Shown: positions 17,079 through 26,707, counted from the stretch's first letter. The stretch: DNA of 64,000 bases from CABZJG01 sp902512685 (GCA_051201605.1 CP179201.1:744001-808000), one strand, 5' to 3'. Program-made: numbers and translations. The notes: generated by a model from the letters alone, not told the origin.

Positions 17079-17542
17079 GTGGCCATCCAAATCCATGAGG
17101 GCGGCATTCCAACCGATCAGGCCAAGGACCTTGCAGCCCAAGCCCAGGGCTTCCGCAGTCAGGCCCATTACTGGGCGTGGCTCAGGGTTTATGTCCACAG
17201 GAAACGGTTGGGGTAGGGCCCCGACCAAAACCAAGCCAGCCTCCCAGAGCGGGGGGCTGGGCATGCTTTTCCTTTTTTTTTGCAAAGAGGCGGTGGGGAA
17301 GGAGCATCGACTTCAAGCTAAACCATGACACTGCTCTTACTGAGTGGCTCTCTCTCATCGCCTCATAGAATCCTCGTCTCCAGGTTTCTGATGCTTGAGC
17401 CGATTTGTCTGACACCACCCATTTCGATACTTGCTGATGAAATAAAGATTACACTCAAATTAATGGGTTTGAATTCAATCAAAGAGCTGCAGACGAAGGG
17501 CGCTGAGTGCGTTTGTCAAATAGCCTAAGCTGACGATGATGC
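17079..17542. other. Gene-less stretch between IS3 fragment and hutC
   Basis: No gene is supported. It contains a GC-rich hairpin (AGCCTCCC..GGGGGGCT, about 17226-17247) followed by a T-run near 17269-17281 that might act as a terminator. The remainder is probably rearranged non-coding or decayed sequence. Confidence 0.4.
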
Positions 17543-18292
17543 TCAGCCAGTTGGAGTGAAAGTTGCTACCAGTCGGTGGTTAGCCCCAGCATACCAAAGC
17601 TTTGCCCAAGTGACGTTTCCGAGGTCATTTTGGGTTCTTCGTTCGACAACCAGACAATGCGCGCCGGGCTCAATTCCAAGCATCTTAGCAACTGTTTCTG
17701 TTGCCAGTGTTGCAAGAATTTGATGTTCCGCCGAGTTCCATGGAACAGTTCTCAGAAGCCAAGTGCCTGGTCCTTCGTTATCGAAGGATACGTTTTCTAT
17801 TTCTGGAACAGACCCGATATTTACGATCCGTTCTTCAAAACAAAATGGTGCTCCGTTCGCTGAGTGAAGACATTCCAACTGGCGAATAGAGTTTTTAGAT
17901 GAAGCACTCAGTTTGTTGCTGTCGTCTGCCTCGCTTGGCCTCACCGTATCGAGAAGCAGGCGGTATGAGTATTCTTTCCCTGAATCCTCAACTTCTTTGC
18001 GAATGTTTGTAATCTCCATCGCCGCAGATAGCGACTGTGGAGTTTTCACATATGTTCCAGTCTTGCGGGTGCGCTCAAGAAGCCCAGATCGTGCAAGCTG
18101 GGTAAGTGCTTTATTCACCGTCATACGTGAGCAGCCGTAGTCCTTTGCCATGTCCGTTTCGAATGGGATGCGGAAACCGGGAGGCCATGTCCCAGAGACG
18201 ATTTTCTCTCGAACGTCGCTCAAAATTAGCTCATGCAGAGAAAATGTTTCTGGTTTCTTATTATTGATGCGGGTTTCGATTTTTACGTCCAT
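17543..18292 (-). CDS. hutC: Histidine-utilisation repressor HutC (GntR/UTRA)
   Basis: 249 residues. The N-terminal winged helix (about residues 18-85) carries 'GCSRMTVNKALTQLARSGLL', the HutC-type GntR recognition helix. A UTRA ligand domain follows ('ATETVAKMLGIEPGAHCLVV'). In known systems HutC binds hut promoters and is released by urocanate. It is divergent from hutD, and a GTATATAC-centred palindrome sits a few bases ahead of its ATG, consistent with autorepression. It is the left-most gene of a complete hut cluster. Confidence 0.92.
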   Translation of the reverse strand: MDVKIETRINNKKPETFSLHELILSDVREKIVSGTWPPGFRIPFETDMAKDYGCSRMTVNKALTQLARSGLLERTRKTGTYVKTPQSLSAAMEITNIRKEVEDSGKEYSYRLLLDTVRPSEADDSNKLSASSKNSIRQLECLHSANGAPFCFEERIVNIGSVPEIENVSFDNEGPGTWLLRTVPWNSAEHQILATLATETVAKMLGIEPGAHCLVVERRTQNDLGNVTWAKLWYAGANHRLVATFTPTG

Positions 18293-18297
18293 CTAAT

Positions 18298-18313
18298 AAG
18301 TATATACATACAT
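18298..18313. promoter_or_regulatory. Probable HutC operator, hutC/hutD promoter
   Basis: AAGTATATACATAC (18298-18311) includes the perfect octamer palindrome GTATATAC. Read on the minus strand it resembles the TATGTATA-x-ACATA pattern at 20285. It lies in the 73-base gap between the divergent hutC and hutD starts. Confidence 0.55.
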
Positions 18314-18365
18314 TTATGTCGGCGATACTTTTATCGCCAACCTTTGCTCGGAAAGATACCAATCA

Positions 18366-18920
18366 ATGATAGAGCAGTTTTTTAGCCGTGACACAATCAC
18401 TACATTGCCTTGGAAAAACGGTGGTGGTGTCACGCGCGAGGTGGCCAAATCACACTCTCAGGCACCGTTTTGGCGTCTCAGTATCGCAAATGTTGATCAA
18501 GAGGGACCGTTTTCATCGTTTGAAGGTCTTGATCGTATTCTAACCGTTATCGAAGGCAAAGGGATGGTGCTCGCGCGCTACAATGGTGATTTGATAGCCG
18601 ATCTCCACAATCCTGTACACTTTTCTGGAACAGAGGCGATCGATGGGTTGTTGCCCAATGGGCCAATTCAAGACTTCAACTTAATTTTCGACGGGTCAAA
18701 ACTTGCTGCCGATGTATCTGTTACTGATACTGTCGAACTCGACATCAGTCTGTCTTCGACTTTGGTCATGACGCTTGTCTATTGTCTGACGGGTGCATTC
18801 AAGCTGCTTGGATCTCAGACCTTATTGCCGCATGACGGTGTGATGAACCCACGAGGAAAGCTAACTGCTGTTAGTCACACTTCGACAGCTTTGGTCATTC
18901 AAATCAGCTCTAGGAGATGA
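18366..18920 (+). CDS. hutD: HutD family protein
   Basis: 184 residues of the bicupin-like HutD family, opening with 'TTLPWKNGGGVTREVA', a motif typical for the family. HutD is usually linked to hut operons and is thought to tune histidine catabolism, but its biochemical role is unsettled. It is divergent from hutC and convergent with hutF; the 3' ends of hutD and hutF overlap by 11 bases. Confidence 0.9.
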   Translation: MIEQFFSRDTITTLPWKNGGGVTREVAKSHSQAPFWRLSIANVDQEGPFSSFEGLDRILTVIEGKGMVLARYNGDLIADLHNPVHFSGTEAIDGLLPNGPIQDFNLIFDGSKLAADVSVTDTVELDISLSSTLVMTLVYCLTGAFKLLGSQTLLPHDGVMNPRGKLTAVSHTSTALVIQISSRR

Positions 18921-20274
18921 GCTTCGTAAGTTCGACCATAGTGGATTTGTAATGGCGCATGATCTGACTACGATGAATATGCTCGCCACCTTGAACCATG
19001 TGCCGTCCTGCGGACCAAACATCTGTCACAGAAGAGTCATCTGCTGCAAAGCATAGACCATCGAAGAGCTGATCTGATGAAAGTCCGCAAAGAGATTGAT
19101 GTCCACTGTTGATTGCAACGAGATCTGCAAGGTTCCCAACAGCGATTTTACCTGCTTTTCTATTAAGAGCCTGTGCTCCACCCTGGGCAGCACCTAGGTA
19201 CAAAGCCTTTCCTACTGAGCCTTCACCCTGCACCATCACATTCCGACGCAAGTCTCTGAGGCGTTGAGAGTATTCAAGTGTTCTAAGTTCTTCCGTGAGG
19301 GATATCCGTATATTGGAATCCGAGCCTAAACCAAAACCACCACCTGCATTTAAGTAAGCAGGGCCATTGAACGGTCCATCACCAAGATTGGCCTCAGTTA
19401 TTGGGCAAAGACCGGCTACTGCTCCTGATGCCGCTAGATCAACGGTCTCTTTGTCAGTCATATGTGTCGCGTGTATGAGGCACCATTTTTGATCCACGTC
19501 CATGTTTTCCAGCAACCATTCAACAGGACGGGCACCGAGCCAAGCTTGGACGTCTTGAACTTCTTTGGGTTGCTCTGCGATATGGATATGTATTGGTCCA
19601 TCACGAAATGATGCGACTACAGTCGCCAGCTCATCGGGTGCAGTCGCGCGCAATGAATGCGGTGCTATTCCTACTCGTGTGTCATTATTGGAGGAAGCTA
19701 GGGAGCTTTTTGCCGATCTCACCAAGGCTTCGAACTCTTCCAAGTTGTGACCAAACCTCAGCTGACCTCCATTCAAGGCAGCTTTTTCTACTCCACCGTA
19801 AGAATAAAGAACGGGGAGATGGGTTAGCCCTATACCTGACAGATTTGCTGCGCAAAAAACTCTATTGGTCAACTCAGCTGGATCATCATACCTGCCGCCA
19901 CCAGCTTGGCGATGAACATAATGAAACTCACCTACCGAAGCATACCCTGCCTCCTGCATTTCCATGAAGACCAAAGCTGCAATAGCTTCGATGTGCTCTG
20001 GAGTTAGATGCTCGAGGAATTGATACATTAGGGTACGCCACGTCCAGAAGCTGTCCTGGCCAGCTGCGCGATACTCGGTCATTCCGGCCATCGCGCGCTG
20101 AAAGCTGTGGCTGTGCAAGTTCGCTAGAGCCGGCATGAGCGTGTCAACGGTGATGTCTCCAGGCTTTTTGGCTACCTGAGTTTCAATAGCAGTGATTTCG
20201 CCGTTTTCGATCGAGATTGTGACGTTGTTTTTCCAACCATCTTCTAGCCACGCTTGCGCTGAAAAAATCTGCAT
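18910..20274 (-). CDS. hutF: Formimidoylglutamate deiminase
   Basis: 454 residues of the amidohydrolase superfamily. Metal ligands are visible in 'ANLHSHSFQRAMAGM' (HxH), 'HIHIAEQP', 'CLIHATHMT' and 'GLGSDSNIRIS' (Asp). It converts N-formimino-glutamate to N-formyl-glutamate plus ammonia. The ATG at 20274 follows AGGTAG and begins 'MQIFSAQAWLEDGW', the normal family start; an upstream ATG at 20307 is less likely. It is transcribed away from hutI, sharing the operator region at 20285. With hutG it defines the five-step histidine route. Confidence 0.92.
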   Translation of the reverse strand: MQIFSAQAWLEDGWKNNVTISIENGEITAIETQVAKKPGDITVDTLMPALANLHSHSFQRAMAGMTEYRAAGQDSFWTWRTLMYQFLEHLTPEHIEAIAALVFMEMQEAGYASVGEFHYVHRQAGGGRYDDPAELTNRVFCAANLSGIGLTHLPVLYSYGGVEKAALNGGQLRFGHNLEEFEALVRSAKSSLASSNNDTRVGIAPHSLRATAPDELATVVASFRDGPIHIHIAEQPKEVQDVQAWLGARPVEWLLENMDVDQKWCLIHATHMTDKETVDLAASGAVAGLCPITEANLGDGPFNGPAYLNAGGGFGLGSDSNIRISLTEELRTLEYSQRLRDLRRNVMVQGEGSVGKALYLGAAQGGAQALNRKAGKIAVGNLADLVAINSGHQSLCGLSSDQLFDGLCFAADDSSVTDVWSAGRHMVQGGEHIHRSQIMRHYKSTMVELTKLIS

Positions 20275-20284
20275 AATACTACCT

Positions 20285-20300
20285 TTATGTATAGACATAA
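20285..20300. promoter_or_regulatory. Probable HutC operator, hutF/hutI promoter
   Basis: TTATGTATAGACATAA is an inverted repeat with six-base arms and a four-base spacer. It is in the divergent gap between hutF and hutI, 11 bases from the hutF start. The sequence is similar to the element at 18298, which supports a common regulator, presumably HutC. Confidence 0.65.
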
Positions 20301-20351
20301 CAATCAATACGCTCTACGAAGGATAATATCAACCGCTATCCGTGAACACAT

Positions 20352-21569
20352 GTGGCTCGTTCTATGCAAGTAATAAAATGTCATGCCGTTGCAACTATGA
20401 GCGCCGAAAACACGGCTCCGTATGGGTTGGTGCGCGATGCAGCAATTGTGATTCAAGAGGGTCGAATTTCGTGGGTTGGCCCTGCGGAGAGATGTCCATC
20501 AGTGTTTTCGAAGTCAACATTTACTGATTTTGGTGATCGTTTAGTCACGCCGTCCTTTGTGGATTGCCACACACATATAGTCTTCGGTGGAAATCGCGCA
20601 CAAGAATTTGAAATGCGCCTTAATGGTGCAAGCTACGAGGAGGTTGCACGGGCAGGGGGCGGCATAGTCTCCACTGTTTCGGCCACAAGAGAGGCATCAT
20701 TTGATGCACTCGTGAGCGACGCCTTACCACGTATTGACGCAATGATTGCTGAGGGAACCAGCCTCGTTGAGGTGAAATCTGGGTACGGATTGGACGTCGA
20801 AACAGAGCTGAAGATGCTTCGCGCCGCTAAACGTCTTGCTGAGTTGCGATCTATTCGAATTGTCACGACCTTCCTTGGCGCACATGCTGTTCCCCTTGAA
20901 TTCGCCGGTGAACCTGATCGATATATTGATGAGGTCTGTATTCCTGCGCTTCGAGCGGCCCATTCTGAGGGAGTGATTGATGCTGTTGACGGGTTTTGCG
21001 AAGGAATTGCGTTTCAGCCCGAACAAATAGCTCGGGTGTTTGACGTTGCTGCTGAATTAGGTTTGCCCGTTAAGTTACACGCAGAACAACTGTCAAATCT
21101 TGGCGGTGCTGAACTTGCGGCATCATATGGCGCGATGTCCGCAGACCACATCGAGTACTTGGATGAGGCTGGCGTCAAAGCAATGGCCAAAGCAAAAACG
21201 ACCGCGGTCATTTTGCCCGGTGCGTTTTACACTTTGCGAGAAACCCACAAACCGCCGATTGACCTCTTAAGAAAACACAGCGTTCCGATGGCGATTGCGA
21301 CTGACTGTAATCCTGGATCATCTCCCATCTCGTCACTCTTGTTGTCGATGAACATGGGCTGCACGTTGTTTCGAATGACACCCGAAGAAGTCCTAGCCGG
21401 TGTCACCAAGAATGCAGCCGCTGCACTTGAGATGTTCGATACCGGCGTCATCGAAGCTGGCAAGCGCGCGGATCTCAGCATCTGGAATGTTCAGGCCCCT
21501 GCAGAACTTTCCTATCGCATTGGCTTCAACCCATTAGAAAAACGAATATTTGGAGGTGATCTTGTCTGA
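20352..21569 (+). CDS. hutI: Imidazolonepropionase
   Basis: 405 residues. Zinc and substrate motifs of HutI are complete: 'FVDCHTHIVFGG', 'VKSGYGLDVETE', 'KLHAEQLSN', 'SADHIEYLDE' and 'TDCNPGSSP'. It hydrolyses imidazolone-propionate to formimino-glutamate. The start is uncertain: GTG at 20352 or ATG at 20364. The 3' end overlaps the hutH start by 8 bases, so the pair is translationally coupled. It is the first gene of the hutI-hutH-hutG-hutU operon. Confidence 0.93.
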   Translation: MARSMQVIKCHAVATMSAENTAPYGLVRDAAIVIQEGRISWVGPAERCPSVFSKSTFTDFGDRLVTPSFVDCHTHIVFGGNRAQEFEMRLNGASYEEVARAGGGIVSTVSATREASFDALVSDALPRIDAMIAEGTSLVEVKSGYGLDVETELKMLRAAKRLAELRSIRIVTTFLGAHAVPLEFAGEPDRYIDEVCIPALRAAHSEGVIDAVDGFCEGIAFQPEQIARVFDVAAELGLPVKLHAEQLSNLGGAELAASYGAMSADHIEYLDEAGVKAMAKAKTTAVILPGAFYTLRETHKPPIDLLRKHSVPMAIATDCNPGSSPISSLLLSMNMGCTLFRMTPEEVLAGVTKNAAAALEMFDTGVIEAGKRADLSIWNVQAPAELSYRIGFNPLEKRIFGGDLV

Positions 21570-23100
21570 TCTTGTCTTAGTTCCCGGCAATGCCACTTTG
21601 GATCAGCTCGCTCTGATTTATTGGGATGGGGTGACTGCATCCCTTGACCCGAACTGTCGCCCTGCGGTTGAAAATGCTGCTGATTGCATAAATGCAGCAG
21701 CGAGTGGTGATGTCCCAGTGTATGGGGTGAACACAGGCTTTGGCAAGCTCGCCAGCATCAAAATTGAAGCGTCTGATGCTGCTACTTTGCAGCATAATCT
21801 GATTTTAAGTCATTGCTGTGGGGTTGGTGAACCTATTTCTAAGGAAATGGTTCGATTGATGATGACTTTGAAGCTTTTATCATTTGGGCGTGGCGCGTCT
21901 GGTGTGCGTTGGAGCCTTGTCCAACTCATCCAGAACATGTTGTCCAAGGGTGTGACACCCGTAATACCGGCTCAAGGTTCTGTCGGCGCGTCGGGAGATT
22001 TGGCTCCGCTGGCGCATATGGCGGCAGTCGTGATTGGAGAGGGGCAAGCTGAATACCAAGGTGTGGTTCTCCCTGGCGCTGAGGCACTCAAAAAGGCAGG
22101 TCTTTCTCCGATCACGCTTGGACCAAAAGAAGGTTTGGCATTCATCAACGGCACACAATTTTCAACGGCGTTTGCCCTTGCTGGTCTATTTGAAGCTTGG
22201 CGCGCAGCTCAAAATGCGCTTGTGACATCAGCGCTATCAACTGACGCTATCATGGGTTCAACAGCTCCAACGCACCCTGAAATTCATAACCTTCGCGGAC
22301 ATCGTGGACAAATCGAAGCCGCTGCGACCATTCGTTCACTTCTGGATGGCTCAATTATACGTGAAAGCCACATCGAAGGGGATACACGCGTTCAAGATCC
22401 GTATTGTATCCGATGCCAACCTCAGGTGACCGGTGCTGTAATGGATGTTTTGCGCCAAGCAGCGACCACATTGGAAATCGAAGCCAACGCAGCCACCGAC
22501 AACCCATTGGTCTTGACTGAAGCTGGTCTTATCGTTTCCGGTGGCAACTTTCATGCTGAGCCTGTTGGCTTTGCTGCTGATATGATTGCTTTAGCGATTT
22601 CAGAAATTGGCGCCATCGCGCAGCGCAGAATTGCTTTAATGGTTGACCCAGCCCTTAGTCATGACCTGCCGCCGTTTCTAGCCTCTGATGCTGGCCTAAA
22701 TTCTGGTCTGATGATTGCCGAGGTCACTACAGCCGCCTTGATGAGTGAAAATAAGCATTTGGCTAATCCATGTGTCACTGACAGCACTCCAACAAGCGCC
22801 AATCAAGAAGACCACGTATCGATGGCAGCACATGGTGCACGGCGTTTGCTGCGGATGACCACGAACTTGAACTATATCCTCGGAGTCGAGTTGATGTGCG
22901 CGGCTCAGGGCGTTGAATTCCGTCAGCCTCTAGCGACCAGCAAGCCGCTTCAATCTGTGATGGCTAGACTTCGTCAAGATGTGAAGACGATTGATACTGA
23001 TCGTTATCTTGCTCCTGATTTGGAGGCCGCGAAGGCTTTGGTTGCTTCAACGGCTATTATCCTGTCATCCAACGTTAATTTGCCGAGTCTAGCTGCATGA
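21562..23100 (+). CDS. hutH: Histidine ammonia-lyase
   Basis: About 512 residues. 'GSVGASGDLAPLAH' contains the Ala-Ser-Gly that cyclises into the MIO cofactor. Other family blocks are 'YGVNTGFGKLA' near the N-terminus and 'NPLVLTEAGLIVSGGNFHAE'. It deaminates histidine to urocanate. No ATG fits: the most family-like start is TTG at 21562 (M-S-D-L-V-L-V-P-G), with GGAGGT four bases before it. A GTG at 21556 is the alternative. It overlaps hutI by 8 bases and hutG by 4. Confidence 0.93.
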   Translation: MSDLVLVPGNATLDQLALIYWDGVTASLDPNCRPAVENAADCINAAASGDVPVYGVNTGFGKLASIKIEASDAATLQHNLILSHCCGVGEPISKEMVRLMMTLKLLSFGRGASGVRWSLVQLIQNMLSKGVTPVIPAQGSVGASGDLAPLAHMAAVVIGEGQAEYQGVVLPGAEALKKAGLSPITLGPKEGLAFINGTQFSTAFALAGLFEAWRAAQNALVTSALSTDAIMGSTAPTHPEIHNLRGHRGQIEAAATIRSLLDGSIIRESHIEGDTRVQDPYCIRCQPQVTGAVMDVLRQAATTLEIEANAATDNPLVLTEAGLIVSGGNFHAEPVGFAADMIALAISEIGAIAQRRIALMVDPALSHDLPPFLASDAGLNSGLMIAEVTTAALMSENKHLANPCVTDSTPTSANQEDHVSMAAHGARRLLRMTTNLNYILGVELMCAAQGVEFRQPLATSKPLQSVMARLRQDVKTIDTDRYLAPDLEAAKALVASTAIILSSNVNLPSLAA

Positions 23101-23894
23101 ATCCTGTTCGGACCCAAAAAGGAAGTAGCCCACTAATATTAGGTATGCCGCATGGTGGAACGTTTGTTCCTGCAGGAATTCTGAGCAGGCTAAATGATCG
23201 GGGCAAAGGTCTTGACGACACAGATTGGCATATTGCTGAGCTATACTCAGATTTGGTTCCCAACGTGACGACGGTTGAGGCTACATTTCACCGCTATGTG
23301 ATAGATGCCAATCGAGATCCGGATGGACAATCTCTTTACCCCGGCCAAAACACGACGACGCTCTGCCCTTTGACAAATTTCGACGGCGAACCAATTTGGC
23401 AAGATGGTGAAGAACCAACAGTCGAAGAAATTGCCGACCGATGCCATGATTTTCACAGACCGTATCACGACGCGCTTAGGGCAGAGATCGAACGGGTAAA
23501 ATCAGATCATGGCTTTGCAATCCTATGTGACTGCCATTCGATCCGTTCCACGATCCCGTTCCTATTTAAAGGGCTCTTGCCGGTTTTTAGCATCGGAACG
23601 AACAGCGGTGGAACGTGTGATCCCCATATCGAGCAACTGACCGTCGATGAATGCGTATCAGCAGCATTGTATGATCATGTTTTGAATGGGCGTTTCAAAG
23701 GTGGTTGGACAACCCGCTACTACGGCAAGCCTGATGAAAACGTCCATGTGATTCAAATGGAATTGGCCCAGAGGGCATACATGAACGAGCAGGCTCCTTG
23801 GTCCTACCGCAAAGACCTCGCAGATCAGCTGCGCCCACATCTTCAAACTATATTAGCCGCCCTTAGCGGGGCAAATCTGGCCGCTGCCTCATAA
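23097..23894 (+). CDS. hutG: N-formylglutamate amidohydrolase
   Basis: 265 residues of the FGase family. Motifs: 'MPHGGTFVP' near residue 17, 'YVIDANRDPDG', 'ILCDCHSIRS' (metal-binding D-x-H-S) and 'VIQMELAQRAYM'. It hydrolyses N-formyl-glutamate to glutamate and formate, the last step of the HutF-dependent route. The ATG overlaps the hutH stop by 4 bases. This is the deformylase type of HutG, not the arginase-like formiminoglutamase. Confidence 0.92.
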   Translation: MNPVRTQKGSSPLILGMPHGGTFVPAGILSRLNDRGKGLDDTDWHIAELYSDLVPNVTTVEATFHRYVIDANRDPDGQSLYPGQNTTTLCPLTNFDGEPIWQDGEEPTVEEIADRCHDFHRPYHDALRAEIERVKSDHGFAILCDCHSIRSTIPFLFKGLLPVFSIGTNSGGTCDPHIEQLTVDECVSAALYDHVLNGRFKGGWTTRYYGKPDENVHVIQMELAQRAYMNEQAPWSYRKDLADQLRPHLQTILAALSGANLAAAS

Positions 23895-23909
23895 CGAAGG
23901 ACAAATAGC

Positions 23910-25580
23910 ATGAGCGACCCACGCAAGAATTCACGTGATGTATTTCCACCAACAGGGACCGAGCTTAACGCAAAAAGCTGGCTAACTGAGGCACCGATGA
24001 GGATGTTGATGAACAATCTTCACCCTGATGTCGCTGAGAACCCGCATGAATTGGTAGTCTATGGTGGAATTGGTCGTGCAGCGCGGACGTGGAAGGATTT
24101 CGATCAGATCGTTGCGAGCCTGAAGGATCTTGAAGACGACGAAACGCTTATGGTTCAGTCGGGAAAACCTGTCGGTGTTTTTAGAACTCACAAGGATGCG
24201 CCGCGTGTCTTGATCGCGAACTCAAACTTGGTTCCGCATTGGGCTACTTGGGATCACTTCAGCGAGTTGGATAAAAAGGGCCTCGCTATGTATGGTCAGA
24301 TGACCGCAGGCTCATGGATCTACATCGGAACACAAGGCATTGTTCAAGGCACATATGAGACGTTTGTTGAAGCTGGACGTCAGCACTATGATGGCAATCT
24401 TACTGGTAAATGGATCTTAACTGGTGGCCTTGGTGGAATGGGCGGCGCACAACCTTTGGCAGCTGTTATGGCAGGCGCGTGTTGTCTAACCGTCGAGTGT
24501 GATGAAACACGCGCCGATTTCCGTCTTCGTACGCGCTACGTTGATGAAAAAGTCCACAAACTAGATGATGCATTGGCACTCATCGACAAATGGACGAAGG
24601 CCGGTGAGGCTAAGTCAGTTGCGCTTATTGGGAACGCTGCGGATGTATTTCCAGAATTGTACCAACGCGGCATCCGCCCTGACATGGTTACCGATCAGAC
24701 AAGCGCGCATGATCCAGTTCATGGGTATTTGCCACAAGGCTGGACGGTTTCTGAATGGCGTCAGAAGCAAGAATCTGATCCCAAAGCGGTTGAAAAAGCC
24801 GCGCGAGCATCGATGAAAATTCAGGTCGCAGCAATGGTGAATTTTTGGAACGCTGGCGTACCGACGCTTGATTACGGTAACAACATTCGCCAAGTCGCCT
24901 TAGAAGAGGGCCTAGAGAATGCATTTGATTTCCCCGGCTTTGTTCCAGCTTATATACGTCCCTTGTTCTGTCGTGGGGTAGGACCTTTCCGATGGTGCGC
25001 GTTGTCTGGTGATCCAGAAGATATCTACAAAACAGACGCTAAGGTTAAAGAGCTTGTGGACGATGCTCACTTGCACAACTGGCTAGATATGGCGCGTGAG
25101 CGGATTGAATTTCAGGGTCTACCCGCACGTATCTGTTGGGTGGGTCTTGGAATCCGTCACAAGCTTGGTCTGGCATTCAATGAAATGGTCCGCACTGGCG
25201 AGCTTTCTGCGCCAGTCGTAATTGGTCGAGACCACCTAGATTCTGGCTCTGTAGCATCTCCAAACCGCGAAACTGAGTCGATGAAAGATGGCTCGGACGC
25301 AGTTTCTGACTGGCCATTGCTCAATGCACTTTTGAACACCGCTAGTGGTGCTACTTGGGTTTCACTGCATCATGGTGGCGGTGTAGGCATGGGCTTCTCC
25401 CAACACTCTGGAATGGTAATTTGTTGCGATGGTACAGAAGATGCCTATCGCCGTATCGAGCGCGTTCTTTGGAACGACCCTGCGACAGGTGTCATGCGTC
25501 ATGCCGATGCTGGTTACGAAATCGCAATCGACTGTGCCAAAGAACAAGGGTTGAAGTTACCTAGTATCCTTGGAAATTAA
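23910..25580 (+). CDS. hutU: Urocanate hydratase
   Basis: 556 residues, full length for the family. The NAD-binding region is 'LTGGLGGMGGAQPLAAVMAG', and the C-terminal conserved block 'HHGGGVGMGFSQHSGMV' is present. It hydrates urocanate to imidazolone-propionate using NAD as electrophile. It follows hutG by 15 bases with the ribosome site GAAGGAC. The operon ends abruptly: the inverted repeat of an IS6 remnant starts one base after the stop. No hut transporter gene is in the cluster. Confidence 0.94.
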   Translation: MSDPRKNSRDVFPPTGTELNAKSWLTEAPMRMLMNNLHPDVAENPHELVVYGGIGRAARTWKDFDQIVASLKDLEDDETLMVQSGKPVGVFRTHKDAPRVLIANSNLVPHWATWDHFSELDKKGLAMYGQMTAGSWIYIGTQGIVQGTYETFVEAGRQHYDGNLTGKWILTGGLGGMGGAQPLAAVMAGACCLTVECDETRADFRLRTRYVDEKVHKLDDALALIDKWTKAGEAKSVALIGNAADVFPELYQRGIRPDMVTDQTSAHDPVHGYLPQGWTVSEWRQKQESDPKAVEKAARASMKIQVAAMVNFWNAGVPTLDYGNNIRQVALEEGLENAFDFPGFVPAYIRPLFCRGVGPFRWCALSGDPEDIYKTDAKVKELVDDAHLHNWLDMARERIEFQGLPARICWVGLGIRHKLGLAFNEMVRTGELSAPVVIGRDHLDSGSVASPNRETESMKDGSDAVSDWPLLNALLNTASGATWVSLHHGGGVGMGFSQHSGMVICCDGTEDAYRRIERVLWNDPATGVMRHADAGYEIAIDCAKEQGLKLPSILGN

Positions 25581-25581
25581 A

Positions 25582-25762
25582 GGCCCTGTCAGAATAAATC
25601 TCCTTGCCTCTAGGAGGTCTGGCAATTAGCTACCCAGCCATGCCTAAACATATTTCCTTCCGCTACTTCAAAACCAGTCCAGAGATCATCCAGCTTGCGG
25701 TGATGCTGTATGTGAGAATTCCACTCTCACTGAGAAATGTAGAAGACCTGCTTCATGAGTGA
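25582..25762 (+). pseudogene. IS6-family 5' end with transposase stub (a)
   Basis: It begins with the terminal repeat GGCCCTGTCAGAATAAATC, and from 25640 encodes 'MPKHISFRYFKTSPEIIQLA' and 'YVRIPLSLRNVEDLLHE' before a stop. This is the N-terminus of an IS6-family transposase; the DDE domain is missing. Five related 5' remnants or end fragments occur in the window (37563, 40080, 40742, 42720, 44129). Confidence 0.75.
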
Positions 25763-25798
25763 GATTGAAAATAAATAACCTTATTAAAGTTCGGTCGC

Positions 25799-25814
25799 AT
25801 CCCCGGTGCGCCAC
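25799..25814 (+). other. att-like core, copy 3
   Basis: ATCCCCGGTGCGCCAC matches the core at 1368-1384 and 7387-7403 in the CCCCGGTGCGCCA part. It lies 75 bases ahead of an integrase start (GTG 25889), about the same distance as for the unrelated integrase stub at 1446. Confidence 0.5.
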
Positions 25815-25888
25815 TTCCTCAGTTAATCTCAAGCTAAACCACTGTTTTCCAACGATATCCTTGTTTGGTTATCTAGGGAGACCACCGC

Positions 25889-26310
25889 GTGGGCCACCAA
25901 AACGCACACTATTTGAAACTCAAAGGGAATACTTATTACTTCTCTCGCAGAGTTCCCAAGCGCCTACAAAGGCACTGCTCAAGAGATCGCATAGAGGTCT
26001 GCTTGCATACTTCTTCGCGACATCATGCCGTTCGGCAGTCGGCAATCCTCAGTTTACAGTTGGAAGATCAGTGGACGACCTTGAGAAAAAGAGACCTTAG
26101 CCAATGCCTTTGGAAATACTTTGAGACCGAGCAACGGCTGACCCCCGCAAAAGCCCCTAGCATTGTAGATGCGTCAGAGGCAAATTCACCAAGGCTTTCT
26201 GAGGCCAATAAGACTTATGTATCCATGAAGGGTGCCAATAGATCCAAAACCTTTGCTTCAGGGGTTCAGCGGTCAGTGCGGTATCTGGTTGAGGTAGCTG
26301 GAGACAAACC
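25889..26310 (+). pseudogene. Tyrosine integrase N-terminal part (DUF6538 + SAM-like)
   Basis: About 140 residues from a GTG start: 'LKGNTYYFSRRVPKRLQRHC' is the DUF6538 signature, and a SAM-like region ending 'VQRSVRYLVEVAGDKPIG' follows. The catalytic domain is absent. The frame continues without a stop into the NTF2-like gene at 26349, giving a possible 272-residue fusion. It is a different integrase from the stubs at 1446 and 29790. Confidence 0.75.
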
Positions 26311-26348
26311 AATTGGTGCCTTTGTGCGGGCACGAGCGAGAATTAGTA

Positions 26349-26707
26349 TGGAATATGTAAAAGTCGGTGAAATTGTTCGCCTTGCCATGGACGAAAAAGA
26401 TTACGACATTATTGAGCAATATTACCACGATGATTACATGTATTTGCGTGAAACTGAGTTACTCACCTTTTCAGATTTTCGCGAAAGCTTAATCGCGGAT
26501 TTCGGATCAGGAAAATGCACCTCAACAAACCGTAAAACGCTTTATGAAGATTATTTATCCGGCGCCTTCACTCACGATGTCACCTATAATGAAAACTATA
26601 GGGGCTATAGCTCAGGAACAACCATTCGGGTAAGAGTTATGACTTTGAAGAAAGACGGTTTACTTTGGCGACAAATGATTTCGTACAACGAAGTAAACGC
26701 GAATTAA
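26349..26707 (+). CDS. NTF2/SnoaL-like small protein (fused in frame to integrase stub)
   Basis: 118-120 residues: 'EQYYHDDYMYLRETELLTFS' and 'VRVMTLKKDGLLWRQMIS' match the pattern of the small NTF2-like genes at 31268 and 35238 (conserved HDDF/HEEF...TRDD and LKKDGL.WRS). The family forms a cone-shaped pocket that may bind or isomerise small molecules; no enzyme activity can be assigned. The natural start is ATG 26349, but the integrase-stub frame runs straight into it, so it may be expressed as a fusion. Confidence 0.7.

Noticed and set aside
17079..17330. Phage or hypothetical gene beside the IS3 fragment
   Set aside because: The frames have no family match or ribosome site and overlap a hairpin and T-run; treated as non-coding.
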